Below are positions 16,958 through 24,552 of a stretch of 34,867 nucleotides of DNA, piece by piece. The stretch is from Alphaproteobacteria bacterium. Its GTDB lineage: Bacteria; Pseudomonadota; Alphaproteobacteria; Sphingomonadales; Emcibacteraceae. The position numbers were made by a program, and so were the translations under genes. The DNA lies in NCBI GenBank assembly GCA_002401455.1, contig NVTE01000002.1, positions 110,106 through 144,972 on the forward strand. Reading direction: 5' to 3'. The notes under the pieces are model-generated. The model searched no databases. It was given only the letters and a program-made list of their open reading frames with translations, and was not told the DNA's origin. Numbering within the stretch: the first letter of the stretch is position 1; every line of letters begins with the position of its first letter.

Positions 16958-18729
16958 AAGCTTACACCGTGATCTTCAGGGGAGGACGTGCGCACGGGAG
17001 AGGACTTCCCCGCCCCGTTGCCTGACAACATTTTCAGGACATCCTGTTTCGGCCCCTGGGCCACAACCCTGCCCTGATCAACGACAATGATTTTATCCAC
17101 CAGTTCCAGCATGCTCGGACGGTGGGTGACGATGAGAAATGTCCGGTTCTTCAGTTCCTGTTTCAGGTTTGAAATCAGCTTGTTTTCACTGTTGTTATCC
17201 ATGGAACTCGACGGCTCATCCATCATGACCACCGGTGCTTTCCGCACCAGCGCTCGGGCAATGGCCAGTGCCTGTTTCTGGCCGCCCGACAGGCCCTCGC
17301 CCCGGTCTCTTAAGTGGGCATCATAGCCCCCGGGGATCGTGCCGAGAAAGTCTTGGGCGCCACTGATTTCCGCCGCCCGCAGGATATCCTCATCGGTTAC
17401 CTCCGGATGGCCCATGGTCAGGTTCTCCTTGATCGTGCCGGAAAACAGCACCACATCCTGTAATACCACCGCCATATTACCGCGCAGGTCGTCAGGGACA
17501 ATCTGCCGGATATCAGTGCCATCGATCAGGACAGCGCCTTCGTCCGGCTCATACAGACCCGCCGCCAGCCGTAATATTGTACTTTTTCCCGACCCGATCT
17601 TGCCCAAAACCCCGAGTTTCTCTCCCGGGTTCAGGGTGAAAGAAACCTTATCAAGGGTCAGGTTTGACTGGCCCGGGTATTTGAAGGAAACATTCCTGAA
17701 TTCAAGCTTTCCTTTGATATCCTTGCGCCGTAGAAAGTCCCGGTGGGACACATCCTCATTTTCCTGGCCCATCAATTTATCCAGAGCCGAGTAAGCGGTC
17801 TTGGCATGATTATAACGGGTCAGAAGATTTGCCAGTTGGCCCAGAGGCGCCAGACAGCGGCCGGCAATGATTACACAGGCAATCAGGCCGCCAATGGACA
17901 GTTCGCCCTCCATAACCAGAACAAAACCAAAAGCCACAATCCCCACCTGAGTCAGTTGCTGGGCCGAGGCCGCGCTGTTAATGGCGATCTGACTGAGCAA
18001 GCGGGACCGCAGACTGACACTGGCGTGATTTTCCACCGCCTTGGCCCACCTGTCGTGGAATAACTTATCGGAGCCGAGGGATTTAAGGGTTTCCAGGCCG
18101 GAAACCATCTCCACCAAAGTCGCCTGCTTACTTCCGCCCTCCTTCATGCCTTCCTTGGAAAAGCGCGATAAAAACGGTTGGATAGCAAAACCGACGATCA
18201 GCACAAAAGGCACCGCCAGCGCCGGCACGATCGCGATCGGCCCGCCAATCATCCAGATGACAAAGATGAACAGGAGAATAAACGGCACATCGACCACGGT
18301 CGCCAGAGTGGCCGAGGTACAGAAATCCCGGATGCTTTCAAATTCCCGCACCGTATTGACCAAGCCTCCTGTCGAGCCCTTCTGATTGGCCAGTTTCAAT
18401 TTCATGATCCGGTCAAAAATGCCTTTGGCCACTTTCAGGTCCACATTCTGTCCGGCCATGTCAATAAAATAGGCCCGAAGATATTTCAGCAGAAAATCAA
18501 AGAAAATGATAATGAACATACCAATACAGAGCGCAATCAGGCTGTCGACAGCATTGTTGGGGATCACCCGGTCATAGACCGTCATGATAAATATTGAACT
18601 GCCCAGGGAGAAAAAATTGATCATGATCGCCGCCAGAACAATCTGACCATAAGTCCAGCTATTTTGCCGGAACGCGCTCCAGAACCAATGATCCTGCCAG
18701 ATCGTTGAATGTTTATCTTCCTGATTCAT
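16954..18729 (-). CDS. Type I secretion ABC exporter (ATPase/permease)
   Basis: A fused membrane and ATPase subunit that drives one-step export of RTX proteins. The N-terminal part has about six membrane helices (for example IVLAAIMINFFSLGSSIFIM). The ATPase has Walker A GKIGSGKST (about residue 376), signature LSGGQKQALAIARAL (about 480) and Walker B VVMMDEPSSSMD (about 500). The membrane region resembles LapB/LssB exporters, but the ~130-residue N-terminal C39-like domain of that group is absent: the protein begins shortly before the first helix. The frame opens at 18792, overlapping the tolC-like gene; I chose the ATG at 18729 (591 residues), 19 bases after that gene. Inner membrane. Confidence 0.95.
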   Translation of the reverse strand: MNQEDKHSTIWQDHWFWSAFRQNSWTYGQIVLAAIMINFFSLGSSIFIMTVYDRVIPNNAVDSLIALCIGMFIIIFFDFLLKYLRAYFIDMAGQNVDLKVAKGIFDRIMKLKLANQKGSTGGLVNTVREFESIRDFCTSATLATVVDVPFILLFIFVIWMIGGPIAIVPALAVPFVLIVGFAIQPFLSRFSKEGMKEGGSKQATLVEMVSGLETLKSLGSDKLFHDRWAKAVENHASVSLRSRLLSQIAINSAASAQQLTQVGIVAFGFVLVMEGELSIGGLIACVIIAGRCLAPLGQLANLLTRYNHAKTAYSALDKLMGQENEDVSHRDFLRRKDIKGKLEFRNVSFKYPGQSNLTLDKVSFTLNPGEKLGVLGKIGSGKSTILRLAAGLYEPDEGAVLIDGTDIRQIVPDDLRGNMAVVLQDVVLFSGTIKENLTMGHPEVTDEDILRAAEISGAQDFLGTIPGGYDAHLRDRGEGLSGGQKQALAIARALVRKAPVVMMDEPSSSMDNNSENKLISNLKQELKNRTFLIVTHRPSMLELVDKIIVVDQGRVVAQGPKQDVLKMLSGNGAGKSSPVRTSSPEDHGVSL

Positions 18730-18748
18730 GTTTATTTCCCGGACTTTT

Positions 18749-20131
18749 TCAATCGGATACTGACTTTTTGAGTCGTATATTAAGGGCCGCATTCAAGGTT
18801 CCCATCGTATCCAGAAGCCGGAAGCGTAATATATCCTGTTCTATCAGGGAAGCCATATATTGTTCCCGGGCCTGATAATAATCCTTCCGGGCTTCGAGCA
18901 GGGCCAGCAGACTGCCCCCTGTGGCCTCAAATTGTTCCAAGAGCTGATCGCTGTTGCGCCGACTGGCCTCGGTGGCTTTTTTCAAGGCCCTCACCCGATT
19001 GTCGTGGGTCGCCCTGTTCTTAAAGGCCACTTTAATCTCGCGCTCCACCTGACGCTGTTGATCGGCTTCATCGTGCCGCGCCCGGTCAAAATCTTTCAGA
19101 GATCGGGCAATGCGTGCTTTTGTAGCCCCACCCCGGTACAGGCTATAATTCAGGATCAATCGCCCGGTGATGTCATAATCATTATTTCCTCGGTCCAGGT
19201 CATATTTTGTCCCGGAAACTTCCAGGCTCACATGGGGCAGGCGATCAGCTTTTTCCGCCGCTATGGTCGCTTTACTGGCCAGAGTTATGGACCCAGCCAT
19301 ACGCAAGGCCGGATTATTCTGAAATCCGGTCTCCAGGGCTTGTTGCAGAGAAGACGGCAAGTCCAGGGAAATCTGAGGCCTCTTTAGCGTTTCAGGGGCA
19401 AAACCGTAAGTTTCCTCATAGCGGCTGACCATGGTATCCAGGTCTTTCCTTACCGTTGACGCATCCGCTTCCGATAGGGCCAACCTGGATTCCAGCAGGG
19501 CCACATCGCGTTCAGCCCCGCGGCCACTTTCAAACCGCAATTTTACCTTGGCCAAGGTCGTGCTGTGATCATCTATAACTTCCCGTTGCAGCAGCTGGCG
19601 TCGCCGCTGAAACAACACCTGAAAATGGTTTTCCACAGCTTGCAGAGCGATCCGGGATGCCATCTGGCCATATTCTTCATGGGCGGCCGTGAAAGTATGT
19701 TTGGCGCTGGCGACCCGGCTCGATGTCTGGCCTGCATCATAAAGCAACTGCCGTCCGGTCAGGCTGGCATGGGCCGAGGTCGAGCGGCGACTGCGTTCGG
19801 TAATATTATCAAAGCGATTTTCGAAACTCTCCGCTAGTCTATAGCGCCCGGAAACTCCCACCTCCAGAGTTGGGTAAAGCCCGGATTTAGCCTCCCGCTG
19901 ACGGTACCGCTGGCCGTCCCTGAGTGCTATCATCGCTGCGGTCCGAGGATGATTAGCCACCGCCGCCTGAATATTTTCTTTAAAAATCTGAGTATAGGCC
20001 GGCTCAGCAACATAGCGAGTTGAATTTCGATCGCTCTGCCTATTGTTTTCCATTGAATAAGCCGCCGCCATCCCTAAGGAGTTTATGCATACAAATACAC
20101 AACATACCCCCACCCCAATTCGAATTGCCAT
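18749..20131 (-). CDS. tolC: TolC-like outer membrane channel of the type I system
   Basis: A 460-residue outer membrane efflux protein with a signal peptide (hydrophobic GVGVCCVFVCINSLGMAAA). The two repeated efflux-protein halves are visible: YPTLEVGVSGRYRLAESF with the helical block near residues 120-230, then LPHVSLEVSGTKYDLDRGNN and a second helical block near 330-430. LNYSLYRGGATKARI is a typical beta-barrel/helix junction. It would form the exit duct for the ABC-HlyD complex. The gene lies 23 bases after the RTX gene and 19 bases before the ABC gene, so all four secretion genes probably form one transcript. Confidence 0.94.
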   Translation of the reverse strand: MAIRIGVGVCCVFVCINSLGMAAAYSMENNRQSDRNSTRYVAEPAYTQIFKENIQAAVANHPRTAAMIALRDGQRYRQREAKSGLYPTLEVGVSGRYRLAESFENRFDNITERSRRSTSAHASLTGRQLLYDAGQTSSRVASAKHTFTAAHEEYGQMASRIALQAVENHFQVLFQRRRQLLQREVIDDHSTTLAKVKLRFESGRGAERDVALLESRLALSEADASTVRKDLDTMVSRYEETYGFAPETLKRPQISLDLPSSLQQALETGFQNNPALRMAGSITLASKATIAAEKADRLPHVSLEVSGTKYDLDRGNNDYDITGRLILNYSLYRGGATKARIARSLKDFDRARHDEADQQRQVEREIKVAFKNRATHDNRVRALKKATEASRRNSDQLLEQFEATGGSLLALLEARKDYYQAREQYMASLIEQDILRFRLLDTMGTLNAALNIRLKKSVSD

Positions 20132-20154
20132 AGTCTTTCTGCCTGTATTTTTTA

Positions 20155-21924
20155 TCAGGTTACATTAATCTGGGTAATATCCGTATCTACCAGCAAGGTA
20201 TCCGTCCCAACCGTATAAACATTATAAACCTCACCATCAATTATTTCAGTTCCTGCAGAAGTCCAGCCCTCTCCAGTGGATATTACAGTATCGTTAGCAT
20301 CCCCTTTAATAATGAGTTTGTCATTCGAATCAGTGACATCCACGACATCCTGCAAAGTCAGAGTAAGGCTATTTGGCCCTGTACCAAGCAAATCAATGAA
20401 TTCAATATCGGTTACATGTAAGGTTGAAAGGGTTAAATTTAATAACAATCCATCAATGTCCAGGATATCACTCCCGGTGCCCCCATTAAAAAAATCGCCC
20501 GTATCGCCCGCATTGAAAAATAACACATCATCGCCACTGCCACCGTTTAAGGTATCAGTACCACTACCTCCGCGCAAAAAATCACGTCCACCCAGGCCAT
20601 TCAGAACATCATTGCCCCCAAGACCAATCAGGGTGTTTACATTATCGTCTCCGGTCAAATTATCAGCAAAAGCACTCCCTTGAAGGCTTTCAATATTCTG
20701 CAGGATATCACCCTGGGCATCACCACCAGAGGCCGTCCCCAATGACAAATCAATGGTCACACCACTTGAAGATAAATCGTAAGAGGCACCATCATTCCCC
20801 ACTCCTCCATCAAGACTATCGGCACCACCCCCTCCCACCAGTGTATCATTACCATCATTGCCTAGAAGAATATTAACCCCAGCATCACCAGTCAGGATGT
20901 CGGCAAAGGCACTGCCGGTGACATTCTCTATATTCAGCAACGTATCGCCCTGGGCATCGCCGCCAAGGCCGGTCCCGGCCACAAGGTCTATGGTGACCCC
21001 AGCCCCAGAGGCAGCATAAGACACCGTATCAAGGTCCCCGCCACCGTCAAGGCTGTCCGCCCCCGAACCACCGATCAGAACATTAACGCCGCCATCGCCG
21101 GTCAGCGTATCGGCAAAGGCACTACCCGTGACATTTTCAACATTTGTTAAAGTATCACCTTGGGCATCGCCGCCAACGCCGGTTCCGGCCACAAGGTCTA
21201 TGGTGACCCCAACCCCAGAGGCAGTATAAGACGCCGTATCAAGATCGTCACCACCATCAAGGCTGTCCGCCCCCGCCCCACCGGTCAGAAGGTCATTGCC
21301 CGAACCACCGATCAGAACATTAACGCCGCCATCGCCGGTCAGCGTATCGGCAAAGGCACTACCCGTGACATTTTCAACATTTGTTAAAGTATCGCCCTGG
21401 GCATCGCCGCCAACGCCGGTTCCGGCCACAAGGTCTATGGTGACCCCAACCCCAGAGGCAGCATAAGACGCCGTATCAAGATCGTCACCACCATCAAGGC
21501 TGTCCGCCCCCGCCCCACCGGTCAGAAGATCAGCCCCGGCCCCTGACGAAATCACATCACCTCCAGCGGCACCGTCAATAGTATCGTCCCCTGACCCCGT
21601 GGTTATTGTGTCATCGCCACCTTTGCCAAGCACTATCAGGTCCGCAATTGCCGATGATTCGTCCAAAGTTCTGTCATTATCGTCCCGCGCTGTAAAGGTA
21701 TTCGTAGGACTTTCAATAAAATCTGGATCTGGATCTGGCGTTGGTGGCGGTGGCGGTGGTGTCGTCGTTGGTGAACTCCCGCCGCCATCACCGCAGGCAG
21801 CAAGAGGTAATAACCCCAGTGTCATAAGACCTGTGCGGACAGAAGGTTTCTTTAAAATATCAGCATTTTTATTATCTTTTTTTATTGTATTATTATGTCG
21901 ATTTAAATCACCCGTCTTATTCAC
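20155..21924 (-). CDS. RTX repeat protein, probable type I secretion substrate with a lipobox-like N-terminus
   Basis: A protein of about 590 residues, acidic and made almost wholly of calcium-binding RTX repeats (GGxGxDxLxGG type) plus four ~80-residue units sharing GVTIDL, GGDAQGD and GSAFAD. The last ~100 residues (TLTLQDVVDVTDSNDKLII onward) look like the C-terminal region of type I-secreted RTX proteins. No enzyme or toxin domain is visible. The N-terminus holds a hydrophobic stretch ending in a lipobox-like LPLAAC followed by GDGGGSS and a proline-rich linker. The frame opens at an ATG at 21951, but the GTG at 21924 has AGGGGG six bases upstream and is preferred. Immediately upstream of tolC, ABC and HlyD genes, it is the obvious cargo. 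Confidence 0.9.
   Translation of the reverse strand: MNKTGDLNRHNNTIKKDNKNADILKKPSVRTGLMTLGLLPLAACGDGGGSSPTTTPPPPPPTPDPDPDFIESPTNTFTARDDNDRTLDESSAIADLIVLGKGGDDTITTGSGDDTIDGAAGGDVISSGAGADLLTGGAGADSLDGGDDLDTASYAASGVGVTIDLVAGTGVGGDAQGDTLTNVENVTGSAFADTLTGDGGVNVLIGGSGNDLLTGGAGADSLDGGDDLDTASYTASGVGVTIDLVAGTGVGGDAQGDTLTNVENVTGSAFADTLTGDGGVNVLIGGSGADSLDGGGDLDTVSYAASGAGVTIDLVAGTGLGGDAQGDTLLNIENVTGSAFADILTGDAGVNILLGNDGNDTLVGGGGADSLDGGVGNDGASYDLSSSGVTIDLSLGTASGGDAQGDILQNIESLQGSAFADNLTGDDNVNTLIGLGGNDVLNGLGGRDFLRGGSGTDTLNGGSGDDVLFFNAGDTGDFFNGGTGSDILDIDGLLLNLTLSTLHVTDIEFIDLLGTGPNSLTLTLQDVVDVTDSNDKLIIKGDANDTVISTGEGWTSAGTEIIDGEVYNVYTVGTDTLLVDTDITQINVT
21064..21291. repeat. Copy 1 of a 228-bp direct repeat inside the RTX gene
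   Basis: This stretch recurs at 21301-21528 with only three substitutions by my alignment (two near 21157-21161, one near 21224). The period is 237 bases, 79 codons, so reading frame is kept. It encodes one GVTIDL/GDAQGD/GSAFAD unit. Confidence 0.95.
21301..21528. repeat. Copy 2 of a 228-bp direct repeat inside the RTX gene
   Basis: Near-identical partner of 21064-21291. A more diverged third relative precedes it at roughly 20880-21060, and a fourth, only protein-level similar, at about 20640-20800. The gradient suggests recent duplication toward the N-terminal end of the protein. Confidence 0.95.
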
Positions 21925-22058
21925 AGATATCCCCCTGAAATTTTTGTTCATCTTGAATTATCCCACATTAGCATGGTCACGAATTCTATACTAACAGCGG
22001 TGATAATTCTAATATATTTTACGCTTTATTGCAACATCGGTAATTAACAGAGGATTGA

Positions 22059-22111
22059 TGAGAAAGTGTAAAGAATCCTGACAAGGTGTCAGAATTCTTT
22101 ACACTTTCTTA
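22059..22111. promoter_or_regulatory. 53-nt near-perfect palindrome with mirrored -35-like elements
   Basis: Two 25-base arms, pairing at 23 positions, surround a three-base centre (AGG). Each arm contains TTTACA pointing outward. On the + strand TTTACA at 22098 is followed after 16 bases by TATAAA at 22120. On the minus strand TTTACA (22072-22067) is followed after 17 bases by TGTTAA. It could be an operator or cruciform controlling both the RTX operon and the 136-residue gene. A terminator is unlikely, since no gene reads into it. Confidence 0.6.
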
Positions 22112-22125
22112 CACCATAATATAAA
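22098..22125 (+). promoter_or_regulatory. Candidate promoter for the 136-residue gene
   Basis: TTTACA, a 16-base spacer and TATAAA lie about 155 bases before the ATG at 22280. The -35 element is inside the right arm of the long palindrome, so a protein bound there could block or help polymerase. Confidence 0.4.
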
Positions 22126-22279
22126 CCAATTTAATTAACTTATTGAATAAAAAAGGAAAAAAATTCAGGCATAATAATTGCATCAATTCTAATGTAGAAA
22201 ATTACAATGTGATGAATTATTACAACCATGTCCAAAACCAGGGAATTAGCAATGCCGGAATATACAGAAAGATGTTGCA

Positions 22280-22690
22280 ATGAAAACCCAGACATACAGT
22301 CCCAGTTTCAAACAAATCTACCTAATTCTTCAAGGTAAAATGCCGCTGCCAGTTCCAGAAAAGGCTCCCCTTAATAACAGCAATCCAGCAGGTAATCTCT
22401 CCCTGAAAACTGAGGTGAGTCGCCTTGATTGCCGATTAATGGACAGTGACGGAATTTATCGTCATTACTGCACCCTTGACCGAGTTGATGCCGAAACCGC
22501 ACAACTCAGTGGCGTGACTTTTCCCTTAGCCCGCTCTCTGGTTGGCTCCTTTATAGAGGCCGCGTTAGCCGCCGGTTTCAACTTTATCCAGTATGAACGA
22601 ATCAACCAGTCCGGCATGGTCACGCGCCGAGTAAAATTTGATCTTAAAAAACAACGGTTTATCAGCAAGGGGTTGGTTATGCAAAGATAA
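22280..22690 (+). CDS. Unrecognised 136-residue protein
   Basis: I do not recognise this protein. It has no signal peptide or membrane helix, is basic at the C-terminus (MVTRRVKFDLKKQRFI), and contains a central helix-like segment (LARSLVGSFIEAALAAGFNF) and LSLKTEVSRLDCRLMDSDG ahead of it. Support for its being real: it has the codon choice of its neighbours, fills the gap between two gene clusters, has a promoter-like element upstream, and ends in a stem-loop that includes its stop codon. The upstream ribosome binding site (AGAAAG) is poor. It is divergent from the RTX operon and might be regulated with it. Probably cytoplasmic. Confidence 0.65.
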   Translation: MKTQTYSPSFKQIYLILQGKMPLPVPEKAPLNNSNPAGNLSLKTEVSRLDCRLMDSDGIYRHYCTLDRVDAETAQLSGVTFPLARSLVGSFIEAALAAGFNFIQYERINQSGMVTRRVKFDLKKQRFISKGLVMQR

Positions 22691-22701
22691 TAACCAGCCC
22701 C
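22669..22701. terminator. Stem-loop at convergent gene ends
   Basis: GGGGTTGGTTAT pairs with ATAACCAGCCCC (11 Watson-Crick pairs plus one G-U) around a nine-base loop. It spans the stop codon of the 136-residue gene, just before the convergent dioxygenase operon ends at 22722. There is no U run on either strand, so it may be an mRNA-end stabiliser or factor-dependent stop rather than a classical terminator. Confidence 0.4.
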
Positions 22702-22721
22702 CTCAAAACCCCTGCCTTGCC

Positions 22722-23210
22722 TTAAATATAAATAATGATTGACCCGTGCGAGGCGTCACAATTTATTAAATCAACACGTTTTTGTTTAATGAGATACTGC
22801 TCCCCCGTCCATTCAAGCTGGTAAGTATAAGTACCAGCAAAGATGGTCTGATCGCCGTAATAGACCACCGCCTGAAAGTTGGACTTCACCGTACAATGAC
22901 CGGTTTCCGCGTCAAACTCTGTCAGTCTGATATTGCCCAGCACATGGGATGACCGAACGGTAACTTCTTTCGACGGTGCCCGGGCATGGTCAAGGTTATG
23001 CCGGCGGATCTGCATCATCGCCTTGTCATCATAAAAGATCGAGATATGATTCAGCGGGTCTTCCTGGTCCGGGATAACCGGCATCCAATAGGTACCGTCT
23101 TCGGTATAAAGGTCAATCCAGCCCTTAAGGTCGGTCTGGTCGAGAAAATCCACTTCACGGTATAAAAACTGTGTCAGTTCCGCCATATCGGGGCAATTAC
23201 GTTGGGTCAT
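22722..23210 (-). CDS. Aromatic-ring-hydroxylating dioxygenase, beta subunit
   Basis: A 162-residue protein of the cystatin-like ring-hydroxylating beta subunit family, which packs against the Rieske alpha subunit and stabilises the hexamer. Marks include FLYREVDFLDQTDLKGWIDL (near residues 14-33), EDGTYWMPVIPDQEDPLN, SIFYDDKAMMQIRRHNL, and SSHVLGNIRLTEFD. The length is that of benzoate/toluate-type beta subunits. It starts one base after the alpha-subunit stop, with a near-perfect AGGAGG six bases before the ATG inside the end of the alpha gene. It is the last gene of the catabolic operon. Confidence 0.95.
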   Translation of the reverse strand: MTQRNCPDMAELTQFLYREVDFLDQTDLKGWIDLYTEDGTYWMPVIPDQEDPLNHISIFYDDKAMMQIRRHNLDHARAPSKEVTVRSSHVLGNIRLTEFDAETGHCTVKSNFQAVVYYGDQTIFAGTYTYQLEWTGEQYLIKQKRVDLINCDASHGSIIIYI

Positions 23211-23211
23211 T

Positions 23212-24531
23212 TTATACCTCCTCTTCTTGTTTTTTCGGATTCGTCATATAATCAAGCCAGGTGGCATATTGATTGCGCAAGGAAATGTCACTGGTGCCGA
23301 TGGCTCGGGTCATATTACCGTCCTTATGTTCTTCACGGCCAATAAATCGGCCCATATTGACCCATTCAGACCCCCCCGACTTCAGACCTTCCTGCAGGCG
23401 GGTATAGGCTTCCAGGTCATCACTGCCGACCATGGAGGACGGCGAGTTGATCAGGCGGGAGTAAAGCATGGTCCGGTGCAGCATCTCATCCGGCGCACCT
23501 TTCAGGCGGAATGTCCAGGTTTCAACCTCTGTTTCATTAATTGAGATCGGCCGGACGATACGGATCGACTGGATCGCCCCTTTGATGGTCAGGGAGGGGT
23601 AATACACCGTATTATGGCGGTTGATCGACAGGATCGCCTTGGTCTTTTCCTCGCCATATGTTTTATGCATGCCTTCCAAATAGCCAGGAATATCCTGATA
23701 GCTGCTATGAATAGACTGTTCGCCACCGGTATAGGCATGACCATAAGGCCCAACGGAGACCCCCATCTCATCAAACATGTCATAGGAGCTGCCGAAGGGT
23801 GAAATAATATCGGCTTCCCTGGTCATCGGCGTGCCTTCGGGAAGCTCATCCACATAGGCCTGGCAGGCATCGCCCACTGACTGGTGGGTGACCATCGGAT
23901 GCATGGTATCATTGAGGTTATCAATGAACAGCTTCCAGTTACAGTTATGCCGGTAGCGCAGCACCCCGCCGGTCATTTCCAGTTCCCCGTCTGGGGACCG
24001 CTCAATCATATTATCGATCGACGTGGCCGCATCGCCGAGAAATTCTTTCAAACCCGGGCCGTCTTTGGACAGGTTGGCAAAGATAAAGCCGCGGTAGCTT
24101 TCTGAGCGGACCACCTTCAAGCTGAAGGCCGGGTCCTTGATGTCAAAATTTGTATCCTCGTAACCGGCCTTATGAGGCACCCCGATCAGCGTGCCATCGG
24201 TTTTAAAGGTCCAGCCATGGTAACAGCAGCGAAACGCCCGGGCATTGCCGCACTTTTTACCGGCGACCTTGGCCCCGCGGTGGGTACATTGGTTATGCAG
24301 GACAATGATATCACCGCTCCGGTCACGAACCATGATTACCGGCCGACGACCGATATTGACCGTCAGATAATCACCGGCTTCCTTGACCTGACTTTCATGC
24401 CCCAGAAAAATCCAGGTGCGTTCAAAGATGCGCTCCATTTCCAGATCAAAAAGCTCCGGGTCCGTGTACAGACTGCCGTGAATCCGTTGGGGTTCCACTA
24501 ATTTTTTAATGTCTTCAATACTTTTAGTCAT
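23212..24531 (-). CDS. Aromatic-ring-hydroxylating dioxygenase, alpha subunit (Rieske oxygenase)
   Basis: A 439-residue catalytic subunit that inserts both atoms of O2 into an aromatic or related ring. The Rieske [2Fe-2S] site is C82-x-H84 and C102-x2-H105 (NQCTHRGAK and RCCYHGW). The mononuclear iron site is D208-x2-H211-x4-H216 in NLNDTMHPMVTH, with a later Asp in SSMVGSDDLEAY as probable third ligand; D208 is the bridging Asp. The overall look is closest to benzoate/salicylate-type alpha subunits, but the substrate cannot be read off. No ferredoxin or flavin reductase gene accompanies it in the operon; the divergent rubredoxin fusion is a candidate donor. Confidence 0.95.
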   Translation of the reverse strand: MTKSIEDIKKLVEPQRIHGSLYTDPELFDLEMERIFERTWIFLGHESQVKEAGDYLTVNIGRRPVIMVRDRSGDIIVLHNQCTHRGAKVAGKKCGNARAFRCCYHGWTFKTDGTLIGVPHKAGYEDTNFDIKDPAFSLKVVRSESYRGFIFANLSKDGPGLKEFLGDAATSIDNMIERSPDGELEMTGGVLRYRHNCNWKLFIDNLNDTMHPMVTHQSVGDACQAYVDELPEGTPMTREADIISPFGSSYDMFDEMGVSVGPYGHAYTGGEQSIHSSYQDIPGYLEGMHKTYGEEKTKAILSINRHNTVYYPSLTIKGAIQSIRIVRPISINETEVETWTFRLKGAPDEMLHRTMLYSRLINSPSSMVGSDDLEAYTRLQEGLKSGGSEWVNMGRFIGREEHKDGNMTRAIGTSDISLRNQYATWLDYMTNPKKQEEEV

Positions 24532-24552
24532 TACTTTAACCTCTTGAAAATT

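Larger units (their letters stand above)
21952..22279. promoter_or_regulatory. Divergent control region between the RTX operon and the 136-residue gene
   Basis: These 328 AT-rich bases contain no gene that I can support. They separate two outward-facing transcription units and hold a long palindrome (22059-22111) with a promoter-like pair on each side. No other clear element was seen. Confidence 0.6.

Noticed and set aside
20155..21951. Regularly spaced DNA repeats that could suggest a CRISPR array or tandem satellite
   Set aside because: The period is in-frame, the units are about 79-90 codons, and they translate to RTX calcium-binding repeats; no short palindromic repeats or unique spacers.
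21599..21994. 131-codon + strand frame over the RTX N-terminus
   Set aside because: Low-complexity antisense of the glycine/proline-rich linker; no support.
22059..22111. The 53-nt palindrome as a Rho-independent terminator
   Set aside because: Both flanking genes are transcribed away from it, so no transcript needs ending there; T content follows promoter-like elements instead.
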